Source: Pararhizobium sp. A13 (GTDB taxonomy: Bacteria; Pseudomonadota; Alphaproteobacteria; Rhizobiales; Rhizobiaceae). From it: a DNA stretch of 64,000 nucleotides. The stretch's first letter is position 1. Every line of letters starts with the position of its first letter. The notes under the pieces are model-generated. The model ran no database searches. It was not told the origin of the DNA and worked only from the letters and a program-made list of their open reading frames with translations. This document shows positions 45,869-53,339 of the stretch, piece after piece. A program made the position numbers and the translations under genes. Location: assembly GCF_040126305.1 (NCBI RefSeq), contig NZ_CP149511.1:372001-436000 (forward strand). The letters run 5' to 3'.

Positions 45869-46674
45869 CGGATCTTTCGAAACTTGTCGAAGTGCGTGGT
45901 TTGCAGGTCGATTTCCTCACCCAAAAGGGCCTCTTCACCGCCGTAAAGGACGTGGATTTCGATATCGGCAGGGGCGAGGTCATGGGCCTTGCCGGCGAAA
46001 GCGGCTGCGGCAAATCGACCATCGCCTTTGCCCTGATGCGGCTGCATCGCCCACCGGCCATCGTTTCCAGAGGCAGCATCCATATCGACGGTACCGACAT
46101 TCTGGCGCTGACGCCGCGTGCACTGGAGACCTGGCGCTGGCGCCAGACATCGATGGTGTTCCAAAGTGCCATGAGTTCGCTCAACCCCGTTCTGACGATC
46201 TTCGAGCAGTTCCGCGATGTGATCGCCTGCCATGCAAACGGCAACCGCGATGCGGCCCGCGCGCGGGCCGAAGTGTTGATGCGCATGGTTTCCATCGCGC
46301 CAGGCCGGCTCGACGACTACCCGCATCAATTATCCGGCGGCATGCGTCAGCGCGTTGTTCTCGCAATGGCGCTGGCGCTGGAACCGAAGCTCGTCATCAT
46401 GGACGAGCCCACGACGGCGCTCGATGTCGTCGTCCAGCGCGAGATCTTGCAGGAAATCATGACGCTCAAGGAACGGCTTGGCTTTTCCATCCTGTTCATC
46501 ACCCATGATCTGGCCCTGATGGCGCAATTTGCCGACCGGATCGCCATTATGCTGGAAGGCCGTCTTGTGGAAACCGCTTCGGCTTCGGATATCGTCGGAA
46601 AGGCGCAGCATGCCTATACGAAAAAGCTGTGGTCGGCGATGCCGCGCCTGCAAGAAGCCCTGGAGGCAGTGTAA
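45865..46674 (+). CDS. Peptide-type ABC transporter ATP-binding protein (DppD type)
   Basis: The 269-residue ATPase has Walker A (GESGCGKST), signature LSGGMRQRVVLAMALALEP, Walker B (LVIMDEPTTALDVVVQ) and a His switch (FITHDLAL). The C-terminal region is shorter than the DppD average of about 320, and the Cys-rich Fe-S tail of many DppD proteins is absent. It starts in the ATGA overlap with the permease gene and its stop overlaps the next gene by one base. Confidence 0.92.
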   Translation: MTDLSKLVEVRGLQVDFLTQKGLFTAVKDVDFDIGRGEVMGLAGESGCGKSTIAFALMRLHRPPAIVSRGSIHIDGTDILALTPRALETWRWRQTSMVFQSAMSSLNPVLTIFEQFRDVIACHANGNRDAARARAEVLMRMVSIAPGRLDDYPHQLSGGMRQRVVLAMALALEPKLVIMDEPTTALDVVVQREILQEIMTLKERLGFSILFITHDLALMAQFADRIAIMLEGRLVETASASDIVGKAQHAYTKKLWSAMPRLQEALEAV

Positions 46675-47639
46675 TGGCTGAAGCGAACGTCGAATCTCTG
46701 CTCGTTCTCGACAGACTGTCCAAAACCTTCACGCTGACGCCGACTTTCGGCGCACAAAAACGCGTCGTCGCATTGCGCGCGGTCTCCCTGACGCTTGGTG
46801 CCGGCCGCGCGCTTGCCATCGTCGGCGAATCCGGCTCGGGCAAGTCGACGGTTGGCCGTGCCGTCACCCGGCAGTTCCAGCCGACAGGCGGGCGCATCCT
46901 GTTTCGGGGTACGGATATCGCCGGTTTCACCAGCCGCGACGCACAGATGCAGTATCTCCGCTCGGTGCAGATGGTGTTTCAGGATCCATTCGCAGCACTC
47001 AATCCGGCGCATACGATCCGCCACCATCTGGTCCGGCCGATCGTCCTGCATCGAGGCTTGAGCGGGCGGTCGCTGGAAGGCGCGGCCCGACAGACGCTTG
47101 CGGATGTTGAGCTCGATCCGGATGTCACTCTGAACAAATATCCGCACGAGCTGTCCGGCGGACAGCGCCAGCGCGTCAATCTCGCCAGGGCGCTTGCCGT
47201 CGGCGCGCAACTGATCGTCGCGGACGAGCCCACCTCGATGCTGGACGTTTCGATCCGACGATCGGTTCTGGATCTGATGCGCCGGCTGAAGCAGGAGCGC
47301 GGCATCAGCTTTCTCTACATCACCCACGACATCGCGACGGCGCATTACATTGCGGAGGAGACGGCAGTGATGTTTGCGGGCCAGATTGTCGAATATGGTC
47401 CGTCGCGCGCGGTGATTGGCAGTCCGGGCCACCCCTATACCAAGCTTCTGCTTTCGGCCATTCCTGACGCCTCCGTGCGCATCACGGGCGCAACGGGAGA
47501 CGCGGGCAGGGCGTTTTCCGCCTATGCCGAATCCGTGCGGGATCTTTCGCGCGCGACCACCCGTGCGAGAACCGAAATCTCACCGGGCCATTTCGTTTAT
47601 CAGCACGACGAACCAGCAAAGAGAACGCTTCATGCCTGA
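46674..47639 (+). CDS. Peptide-type ABC transporter ATP-binding protein (DppF type)
   Basis: The 321-residue ATPase has Walker A (GESGSGKST), signature LSGGQRQRVNLARALAVG and Walker B (LIVADEPTSMLDVSIR), followed by an oligopeptide-transporter C-terminal region (GHPYTKLLLSAIPD). It is the second ATPase of the importer. Its start shares the last base of the preceding stop, and its own end overlaps the GNAT gene by eight bases, so all five transporter genes and the acetyltransferase appear to be one translation-coupled operon. Confidence 0.92.
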   Translation: MAEANVESLLVLDRLSKTFTLTPTFGAQKRVVALRAVSLTLGAGRALAIVGESGSGKSTVGRAVTRQFQPTGGRILFRGTDIAGFTSRDAQMQYLRSVQMVFQDPFAALNPAHTIRHHLVRPIVLHRGLSGRSLEGAARQTLADVELDPDVTLNKYPHELSGGQRQRVNLARALAVGAQLIVADEPTSMLDVSIRRSVLDLMRRLKQERGISFLYITHDIATAHYIAEETAVMFAGQIVEYGPSRAVIGSPGHPYTKLLLSAIPDASVRITGATGDAGRAFSAYAESVRDLSRATTRARTEISPGHFVYQHDEPAKRTLHA

Positions 47640-48105
47640 CCTTGTGGTACGCCTATACGACCTTCCGGTCCTCGACGGCGCTGGCCTTCCCGCACCCGGC
47701 GTGACGATACGCCGTGCGATGACGCCGGAAAGAAAGATTGTGCTTTCCTTCATCGAAACGCATTTCGGCGCCAAGTGGGCTGCGGAAAGCGAGAGCGGCT
47801 TCGGCAGCCATCCGGTGATGGTCTGGATTGCCGTGTGCGAAGGCCGGATGCTGGGCTTTGCCTGCGGTGATGCCACAGCCAAGGGCTTCTTCGGCCCGAC
47901 CGGCGTCGCGCCGGAGGCGCGCGGGCAGGGGATCGGCGAAGCGCTGCTGTTTGCTACGCTCAACGGGCTGAAGGAGGCAGGGTATGCCTATGCCGTCATT
48001 GGCGATCCGGGGCCGGTCGATTTCTATCGCAAAAGGCTCGATGCGGTCGAAATCCCCGGTTCCTCGCCCGGCTTCTACAAGGGTCTTCTGCGCGATCCGT
48101 CCTGA
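47632..48105 (+). CDS. GNAT-family N-acetyltransferase
   Basis: The 157-residue protein has the GNAT fold with the acetyl-CoA motif GVAPEARGQGIGEALL and the C-terminal strand region GDPGPVDFYRKRL. It transfers an acetyl group to an amine; the target cannot be read from sequence. Its start lies inside the final codons of the DppF-type gene, so it is co-translated with the importer. It may acetylate and so neutralise or activate the imported amine-containing compound (inference). Confidence 0.85.
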   Translation: MPDLVVRLYDLPVLDGAGLPAPGVTIRRAMTPERKIVLSFIETHFGAKWAAESESGFGSHPVMVWIAVCEGRMLGFACGDATAKGFFGPTGVAPEARGQGIGEALLFATLNGLKEAGYAYAVIGDPGPVDFYRKRLDAVEIPGSSPGFYKGLLRDPS

Positions 48106-48193
48106 CGCCGCGCCGGCTCACGGCATCCTGCTGATCGCATCAATACGAAGGTATTGCTCATGCCCGTCACACCGTTTCATCTCTCGATTGAAA

Positions 48194-49045
48194 TCAGCGC
48201 GCACCGCAGCATTTTCTGTATTGCTTACCTGAACCACAAGGGCAGGGATCACTGCTTCTTCGTTGCAATCGGCTAATCAATGGAAGCATTATTGCATGGG
48301 GTATCAACGCAGCGGCCAGCATGGCCAGCTTGGCCGAGGCGCCCGGCACGACGAGGCGACGGCGGGATTTGAAGCCGTTCCACGCCCGTTTGGCCACGTA
48401 TTCCGAACTCAGTTTGGGCAATATTTTAAACAGCGGTGCCCTGTTGGCGCCGGACCTTTCGAGGAATTCTGTTGCCACGGGCCCTGGAGCAACACATGTG
48501 ATGGTCACACCGGTGCCGCGCAATTCCTGATGTAGTGCCTCCGAAAAAGATCGCACGAAGCTTTTGCTGGCGTAGTACACAGCCATATTGGGCCCAGGTG
48601 TGAAGCTGGCTACAGAGGCAAGATTGAGCACGCCACCACGGCCGCGGGCAACCATTCCAGGGAGGAAGTGCAGCGTCAGGTCGCTAAGGGCACGGATGTT
48701 GAGGTCGATGATACCAAGCTGATCATCCAGAGGAAGTGTCGTGGCTGCTCCACGCAAACCATACCCGGCGCTGTTGACCAGGACATCGCAGGCTAAGCCG
48801 TTGGTGGTGAGAAAATCTTGCAGGCGCGCCGTCGCATCGCCTACCACAAGATCAAGCTCCAACGCGAATGCATCGCCTCCCTGCTGCCGCACGTCGGTTG
48901 CGGCGGCGGCCAGCGCTTCAGGCGAACGTCCAACGAGCACGACAGGAGTGCCCTGCGTGGCCGCAACTTTGGCGATTGCCCTGCCAATGCCCCGGGACGC
49001 GCCCACCACAACGACAGCCATACGAACATCGCTGTGCAGGGTCAT
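48194..49045 (-). CDS. SDR-family oxidoreductase with a C-terminal SEC-C zinc motif
   Basis: Residues 1-250 form a classical SDR (GASRGIGRAIAKVA, NSAGYG, and a YYASK catalytic pair). The last twenty residues add SDPCPCGSGKQYRKCCGAR, a SEC-C motif like that of SecA, which binds zinc. A SEC-C tail on an SDR is unusual. It starts in an ATGA overlap with the stop of the acyltransferase-like gene at 49042 and is the last of three genes with the methyltransferase-like gene at 49835. Its substrate may be a lipid or acyl compound handled by the two partners; that is inference. Confidence 0.85.
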   Translation of the reverse strand: MTLHSDVRMAVVVVGASRGIGRAIAKVAATQGTPVVLVGRSPEALAAAATDVRQQGGDAFALELDLVVGDATARLQDFLTTNGLACDVLVNSAGYGLRGAATTLPLDDQLGIIDLNIRALSDLTLHFLPGMVARGRGGVLNLASVASFTPGPNMAVYYASKSFVRSFSEALHQELRGTGVTITCVAPGPVATEFLERSGANRAPLFKILPKLSSEYVAKRAWNGFKSRRRLVVPGASAKLAMLAAALIPHAIMLPLISRLQRRSSDPCPCGSGKQYRKCCGAR

Positions 49046-49827
49046 AACGCCGCGCCTGGGGTCATTGTCTCTCCAGGGGCTCCACTTTCAAGGCTCGTGA
49101 GTTCACCCGCGACTTCATCGTTCAAGATTTGTTCAAAGCGCTCCAATGCCCGCGCGACATTCGCCCCATCCATCACTCGATGATCGTAGTGAATGCGGAC
49201 GTTTACCGACCCGTCTTCGCCGATCGGACCGTAGTTGAGAAGGGTCGTCAAAGGCGTAAGGGGGTTGAGCGACTCTGCCCCGAGGCCTGAATAGACCGAC
49301 AACTGGAAGGTGCCGAAATAGTGTGCCCGCTTCCGCGCCATATTCAAGCCGAGCCACATGAGAAGCCATCGGACTGGCCCCGGCGCATGAGCGATTTTCA
49401 ACGCGCGCCGGAACTCCTTGATCTCCAGGATTGGACGTGTTCGGGCCGCGTGGATCAGGGCCTCAAGTTCCGTGACGGATGAGCGCTCCGGACACTTGAT
49501 AGTACTTAACAGCACGACTCGCTCACCGTCATATTCGCGCTCGTGGGCAATCGAGGCTACGCTAACCGGGTATTCATAGAGCTGTGGTCTGGGGAATTTG
49601 ACGTAAGCACGCCGAAGGTCTGGTGTCTCTCTGGCAAGGAGCGCGTATCCCTTCAAGAAAAGGACCGTCCAGGATGGTTTGCTTTGCCCCGTCATTCGTG
49701 CCCTTTGAAGCGCGCGAAGGTTCATCTGGCGCTGCACCGTGACCCGGGGGATCCCGATCGAAAACCGCATCAGATCTCCGACAAGGCGTCGTGGTGCGGA
49801 AAGCTTGAGGGCTCGTCCTCGCATCAT
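49042..49827 (-). CDS. Stand-alone 2-oxoacid dehydrogenase E2-like acyltransferase
   Basis: The protein (261 residues from ATG 49827) has the E2/chloramphenicol-acetyltransferase catalytic fold with the DHRVMDGA motif carrying the catalytic His. It lacks the lipoyl and peripheral-subunit-binding domains of true E2 subunits. The frame is open to 49881, but AGAGGTG precedes 49827. It lies seven bases after the ICMT-like gene and overlaps the SDR start. It probably transfers an acyl group from CoA in a pathway with its two neighbours; substrates are unknown. Confidence 0.8.
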   Translation of the reverse strand: MMRGRALKLSAPRRLVGDLMRFSIGIPRVTVQRQMNLRALQRARMTGQSKPSWTVLFLKGYALLARETPDLRRAYVKFPRPQLYEYPVSVASIAHEREYDGERVVLLSTIKCPERSSVTELEALIHAARTRPILEIKEFRRALKIAHAPGPVRWLLMWLGLNMARKRAHYFGTFQLSVYSGLGAESLNPLTPLTTLLNYGPIGEDGSVNVRIHYDHRVMDGANVARALERFEQILNDEVAGELTSLESGAPGETMTPGAAL

Positions 49828-49834
49828 GTCACCT

Positions 49835-50428
49835 CTAGTACAAATAAGGGATAATTCGCTTGGTCCTGCCCATGTAGTCACGATACCGTGAGCCGAAAAT
49901 CTCCAGCATCATACGCTCCTCCTTGTCCACTCGAGCAAAAAAAAGCACTGCGAAGCCGACAATGCCTGCCGGTCCGGCGATCCAGTTCGAAAGCAGAAAT
50001 GCCTGACCAAGTCCCATGAGTAGGAATGAAGTGTACATGGGGTGGCGGATGAGGGCGTATGGTCCGCCACAAACCAGTTCGTGGCGGTCACGAATCTCCA
50101 GCGTGACAGACCAGTTCCGGCCGAGTTCCTTGTGGGTTCGCCGAAAGACCCACATTGCAAGAGCGAACATCAATGCACCGACAACGATGGCCCAGGAGCT
50201 GGCCGAATAGTCGGCAGCCTTCGGGATACCGGTCACGACATAAAATGCTGGCAAGATGGCGAGGCCGAGAAGGGCCGACACAAGCGCGACTTTATCCAGA
50301 CCAGAACGGCGATGACTGACGATCCGCACACGCTTTGCGCGGCGTTCGAAGGGATACCGAATGACATACCAGACGATGATGCCAATCATCCAGACGATCT
50401 CGCCAGCCGCAGCTACCGATACGTTCAA
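49835..50428 (-). CDS. Isoprenylcysteine carboxyl methyltransferase (ICMT)-like membrane protein
   Basis: The 197-residue protein has about five transmembrane helices. Its C-terminal cofactor region, GPYALIRHPMYTSFLLMGLG followed by RVDKEERMMLEIFG and RYRDYMGRTKRIIPYLY, is typical of the ICMT/PEMT family. Bacterial members methylate small lipids or other membrane compounds rather than prenylated proteins. It is the first gene of the three-gene operon with the E2-like acyltransferase and the SDR, so a lipid-type product is plausible. Confidence 0.85.
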   Translation of the reverse strand: MNVSVAAAGEIVWMIGIIVWYVIRYPFERRAKRVRIVSHRRSGLDKVALVSALLGLAILPAFYVVTGIPKAADYSASSWAIVVGALMFALAMWVFRRTHKELGRNWSVTLEIRDRHELVCGGPYALIRHPMYTSFLLMGLGQAFLLSNWIAGPAGIVGFAVLFFARVDKEERMMLEIFGSRYRDYMGRTKRIIPYLY

Positions 50429-50495
50429 TTTGGGTCACCGGCCTTTCTGTGATCTGCCATCGACGTGGCGCACGCAAGTGTCAGCGGGGCCGCAC

Positions 50496-51071
50496 TCACC
50501 CCGCGTTCATCTCTCGAAGTTGCGTAATGAATTGTTGCGGCCTGAGCCAGATACTGGGCGCCTTATACCCCATGGAGCGTGCGATGTCCGCCACAAAAGC
50601 GTTGCAATTGTAGATTGACGCCTGCCAGAATTTGGATTTGGCCTTTAACTGCCGTATGTGGGCAACGGTTTTGCCATATTGAGCTTCGGTCAACATGACG
50701 CGCCAGCTTGCCGATCGGTACGCCTCTTCCAAGTCACCGTCGCTTGCTCCCGTTTCGGCTGGCACTGGCAAAAAATGGCCTAGGACGTAGGGTGCCGTAC
50801 TGGCTGTTGCCGGGGCAAGGCCCGCGACCTCGGGATCGATCATCCCCCCAGCTTGATCTGCGCGCCCGAAGATCACATAGGAATGGCCATAGCTGAGGGC
50901 GTAGCGTGAGCGGAATTCGATGAAATACCGGCTGTCCTTGTTTTCAAAGGCAGGGCGGGCATCCGAAACAAAACGCGGTTCAGCTTTCTTGTCTTCCGTC
51001 TGGCAGGCTGCGGCCGATAGTGCCAGCATGACTGCAATCGCTATTCGTCGTGTTGTGAGCGCCATTGCCAC
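50496..51071 (-). CDS. Lipoprotein with an NlpC/P60-like (permuted papain) pattern
   Basis: The 191-residue protein has a lipoprotein signal (IAIAVMLALSAAAC, Cys23) followed by a domain with LSYGHSYVIFGR and, later, SIYNCNAFVADIARSMGYKA. A His before a Cys in this order is the layout of permuted papain-like NlpC/P60 and LRAT-type hydrolases. The GTG at 51071 has GGGAG seven bases upstream; an ATG two codons later is possible. It acts at the cell envelope. The activity is a prediction from pattern only. Confidence 0.7.
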   Translation of the reverse strand: MAMALTTRRIAIAVMLALSAAACQTEDKKAEPRFVSDARPAFENKDSRYFIEFRSRYALSYGHSYVIFGRADQAGGMIDPEVAGLAPATASTAPYVLGHFLPVPAETGASDGDLEEAYRSASWRVMLTEAQYGKTVAHIRQLKAKSKFWQASIYNCNAFVADIARSMGYKAPSIWLRPQQFITQLREMNAG

Positions 51072-51170
51072 GCTCTATCTCCCGAATCCTGCCGAACGTT
51101 CACGCAGCAAGCTTCCCCGATCTGAGTGGCAGTGCCGTAAGCGGTGGTGCCCGTCCAGCCAATTGCATGA

Positions 51171-51198
51171 TGGGGGAGGGCCAGATGCCCCTCCCCCA
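51171..51198 (-). terminator. Hairpin after the small lipoprotein gene
   Basis: TGGGGGAGGG (51171-51180) pairs exactly with CCCTCCCCCA (51189-51198) around an 8-base loop. It lies just past the stop of the minus-strand lipoprotein gene at 51215. No T-run follows. Confidence 0.5.
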
Positions 51199-51214
51199 CG
51201 GATCGCAGTTGCGG

Positions 51215-51352
51215 TCACTTGTAGACAGGCGCCGGTTCCACTGTATCGACAGCCGGCGGCGGGGCCTTCCCTTTGCCTTTGCCAATTGTCCCGCAGGCAC
51301 TCAGACTGGCAATGGAAAACAAGGCTATAATCACGATCAGAATTCTGCTCAT
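51215..51352 (-). CDS. Small lipoprotein of 45 residues
   Basis: The minus-strand frame reads MSRILIVIIALFSIASLSAC with a lipobox ending at Cys20, then GTIGKGKGKAPPPAVDTVEP and a short tail ending PVYK. The ATG at 51352 has GGAGAGGAG upstream. Small rhizobial lipoproteins with a CGTIGKG start and a Pro-rich tail are common and of unknown role. It lies between the NlpC-like lipoprotein and L,D-transpeptidase genes, both also envelope proteins. Confidence 0.8.
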   Translation of the reverse strand: MSRILIVIIALFSIASLSACGTIGKGKGKAPPPAVDTVEPAPVYK

Positions 51353-51540
51353 CAAGTACTCCTCTCCTCAGTGTGGAATCAGATTATCGAAGGCAACGCT
51401 TACAGTAATACGGATGAACTACACCGGCGCCTAGTGCAAAAAAAACACAGCTGGCGCCGGGTTGCCCTCACCGAGCTGTTCCACGACAACTAGGACACAT
51501 TGCATCGCTTTCAATACTGAATATACAGACGCAAACATTA

Positions 51541-52131
51541 TCACATCACCAATACCGTCGTTCCCACAGGGGTGCGCTGGTAAAGGTCAACGATGTCGTC
51601 ATTTGTCAGACGAATGCATCCGCTTGATACCGCCTGGCCGATCGTCCACGGCTCGTTTGTTCCGTGCAGCCGAAACATGGTGTCCTGCCCGCCGCGGTAC
51701 AGGTATAGCGCGGACGCACCAAGCGGATTGTGCGGACCGCCGGTGACGCCGGCCGCGTATTGTTGCAATCGCGGCTTACGCCGTATCATATTGGCGGTGG
51801 GTGTCCACGACGGCCATACGGCCTTGCGTCCGATGGTTGCCTTACCCTTCAGAGTGCGCCCCTCCTCTCCGACGCCAATACCGTAGCGCATGGCCCAGCC
51901 GCCTTGCTCAACAGCATAAAGATAGCGTTGCGATGTATCGACGACGATCGTTCCGGCGGGTTCGTTTCCCTGATAGCGGACATGCCTGCGGCGGTAACGA
52001 CGATCCGGCGCGGCTGCGAACGGGGTCGAAATCGGTTCTACAATTCGCCTTATCGCTGAAGTACACCCCGAAGCCATCAAAGCGAGACTGCCGAGCACGA
52101 GCCCCCGGCGGGCCATGTCATCACTGTCCAT
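51541..52131 (-). CDS. L,D-transpeptidase (YkuD family) lipoprotein
   Basis: The 196-residue protein has a lipoprotein-type signal (LVLGSLALMASGC, Cys23) and the YkuD domain (about 60-196) with the catalytic motif HGTNEPWTIGQAVSSGCIRL (His156, Cys172). It cross-links peptidoglycan peptides at diaminopimelate or attaches proteins to the wall. The ATG at 52131 follows AGGTAGAA. It stands alone on the minus strand beside other envelope genes. Confidence 0.92.
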   Translation of the reverse strand: MDSDDMARRGLVLGSLALMASGCTSAIRRIVEPISTPFAAAPDRRYRRRHVRYQGNEPAGTIVVDTSQRYLYAVEQGGWAMRYGIGVGEEGRTLKGKATIGRKAVWPSWTPTANMIRRKPRLQQYAAGVTGGPHNPLGASALYLYRGGQDTMFRLHGTNEPWTIGQAVSSGCIRLTNDDIVDLYQRTPVGTTVLVM

Positions 52132-52405
52132 TTCTACCTGCTCAGCAATTGTTCATCGCTTCGTCTTTAACATTCCGGCGCCAATGAACCAACTCTTTCG
52201 CCTCGTTGGATGGTTGCGCAGGTCGCCTCGAGGGCACATGCTTCAAACGTCTATGGCCACGTGCGCGCGGCACCCAGCTACTGGTTCGCGGAGCTGCTGA
52301 GGTTTTCCAAGAGTTGGCAAGCCTGCTCGCCCTCTGATGAAACTTCTTGCAGCGATCATCTGTGTCTGCTCGACTGGATCAAAACAAGCAAGAAGGGTGG
52401 ACAAA

Positions 52406-53161
52406 ATGAAACTTGGCTTCGACGGGAAAGTGGCACTTGTAACTGGCGCAGGCTCCGGCATAGGCGCGGCTGTTTCGAGACAACTCGCAGAAGAGGGGGC
52501 CGAAGTTGTCATTGCTGATCTCGACGCAGACGCTGCCAAGACCGTTGCCGCCGAGATACGCTCGCTCGGGGGCAGGGCTCAACACCTTGCAGTCGATGTT
52601 AGCGACGCAGAGGCTGTGGAAAGGCTGGTCAAATTTGTTATCGAGAGATGCGGCGGGCTGCATTTGGCAGTCAACAATGCAGGCACCGATGGCGTCCGAA
52701 AAGCGACGGCAGACTATCCGCTTGACGACTGGCACAGGTTGATGAACGTCAATCTCAACGGCGTTTTCTACTGCATGAAGTATGAGATCGCCGCCATGGT
52801 GGAAGGCGGCGGAGGCGCTATAGTCAACATGTCCTCCGTCCTCGGTTGTGTTGGATTGCCAACAGCGTCGGCGTACACCGCTGCCAAACATGGCGTTGTC
52901 GGACTGACGAAGGTTGCCGCCATAGAGTACGCCAGGATGGGCGTTCGCATCAATGCTGTGGGCCCTGGTTGGATCGAAACGCCACTTTTGTCGGAGCATT
53001 TAGAGATAGCGAGCACCCGTCGCATGATCGCACTTCAACCGATGGCCCGACGCGGCACGCCGGAAGAAGTCGCTGCTCTTGTGTGCTTCCTCTTGTCGGA
53101 ACAGGCGAGTTTCATCTCTGGAAGCCACCACCTTGTGGATGGAGCCTATACCGCGCATTAG
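52406..53161 (+). CDS. Short-chain dehydrogenase/reductase (SDR)
   Basis: The 251-residue protein is a classical SDR with GAGSGIGAAVSRQLAEEGA, NNAGTDG, MSSVLGCVGL, and the YTAAKHG catalytic pair, ending SGSHHLVDGAYTAH. The frame is open to 52337, but the ATG at 52406 follows GAAGGGTGG and begins the normal N-terminus (MKLGFDGKVALVTGAGSG). It stands alone between the L,D-transpeptidase gene and a strong palindrome. The substrate is unknown. Confidence 0.88.
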   Translation: MKLGFDGKVALVTGAGSGIGAAVSRQLAEEGAEVVIADLDADAAKTVAAEIRSLGGRAQHLAVDVSDAEAVERLVKFVIERCGGLHLAVNNAGTDGVRKATADYPLDDWHRLMNVNLNGVFYCMKYEIAAMVEGGGGAIVNMSSVLGCVGLPTASAYTAAKHGVVGLTKVAAIEYARMGVRINAVGPGWIETPLLSEHLEIASTRRMIALQPMARRGTPEEVAALVCFLLSEQASFISGSHHLVDGAYTAH

Positions 53162-53239
53162 TTCTGTTGTTTTCGATAGGGCCGCCTTTCGTTGTTTACC
53201 GGCATCTCAGAAGGCGCCGGGATTCACGGCTCACGTTTA

Positions 53240-53270
53240 CCGCTCAGTCTCGAATTTCGAGACTGAGCGG
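53240..53270. terminator. 15-bp perfect palindrome between convergent genes
   Basis: CCGCTCAGTCTCGAA (53240-53254) is inverted exactly at 53256-53270 around a single T. It lies between the SDR gene (+) and the allophanate hydrolase gene (-), where it could be a bidirectional terminator; no clear T-run is present on either side. The near-complete symmetry also resembles a protein-binding site or mobile-element end. Confidence 0.6.
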
Positions 53271-53339
53271 AGATAGCGAATGTGCGAGCGATCAGCCCTT
53301 CCCGCAGTAGACGAACCAGATTTCCGAGCAATCTTGTCA

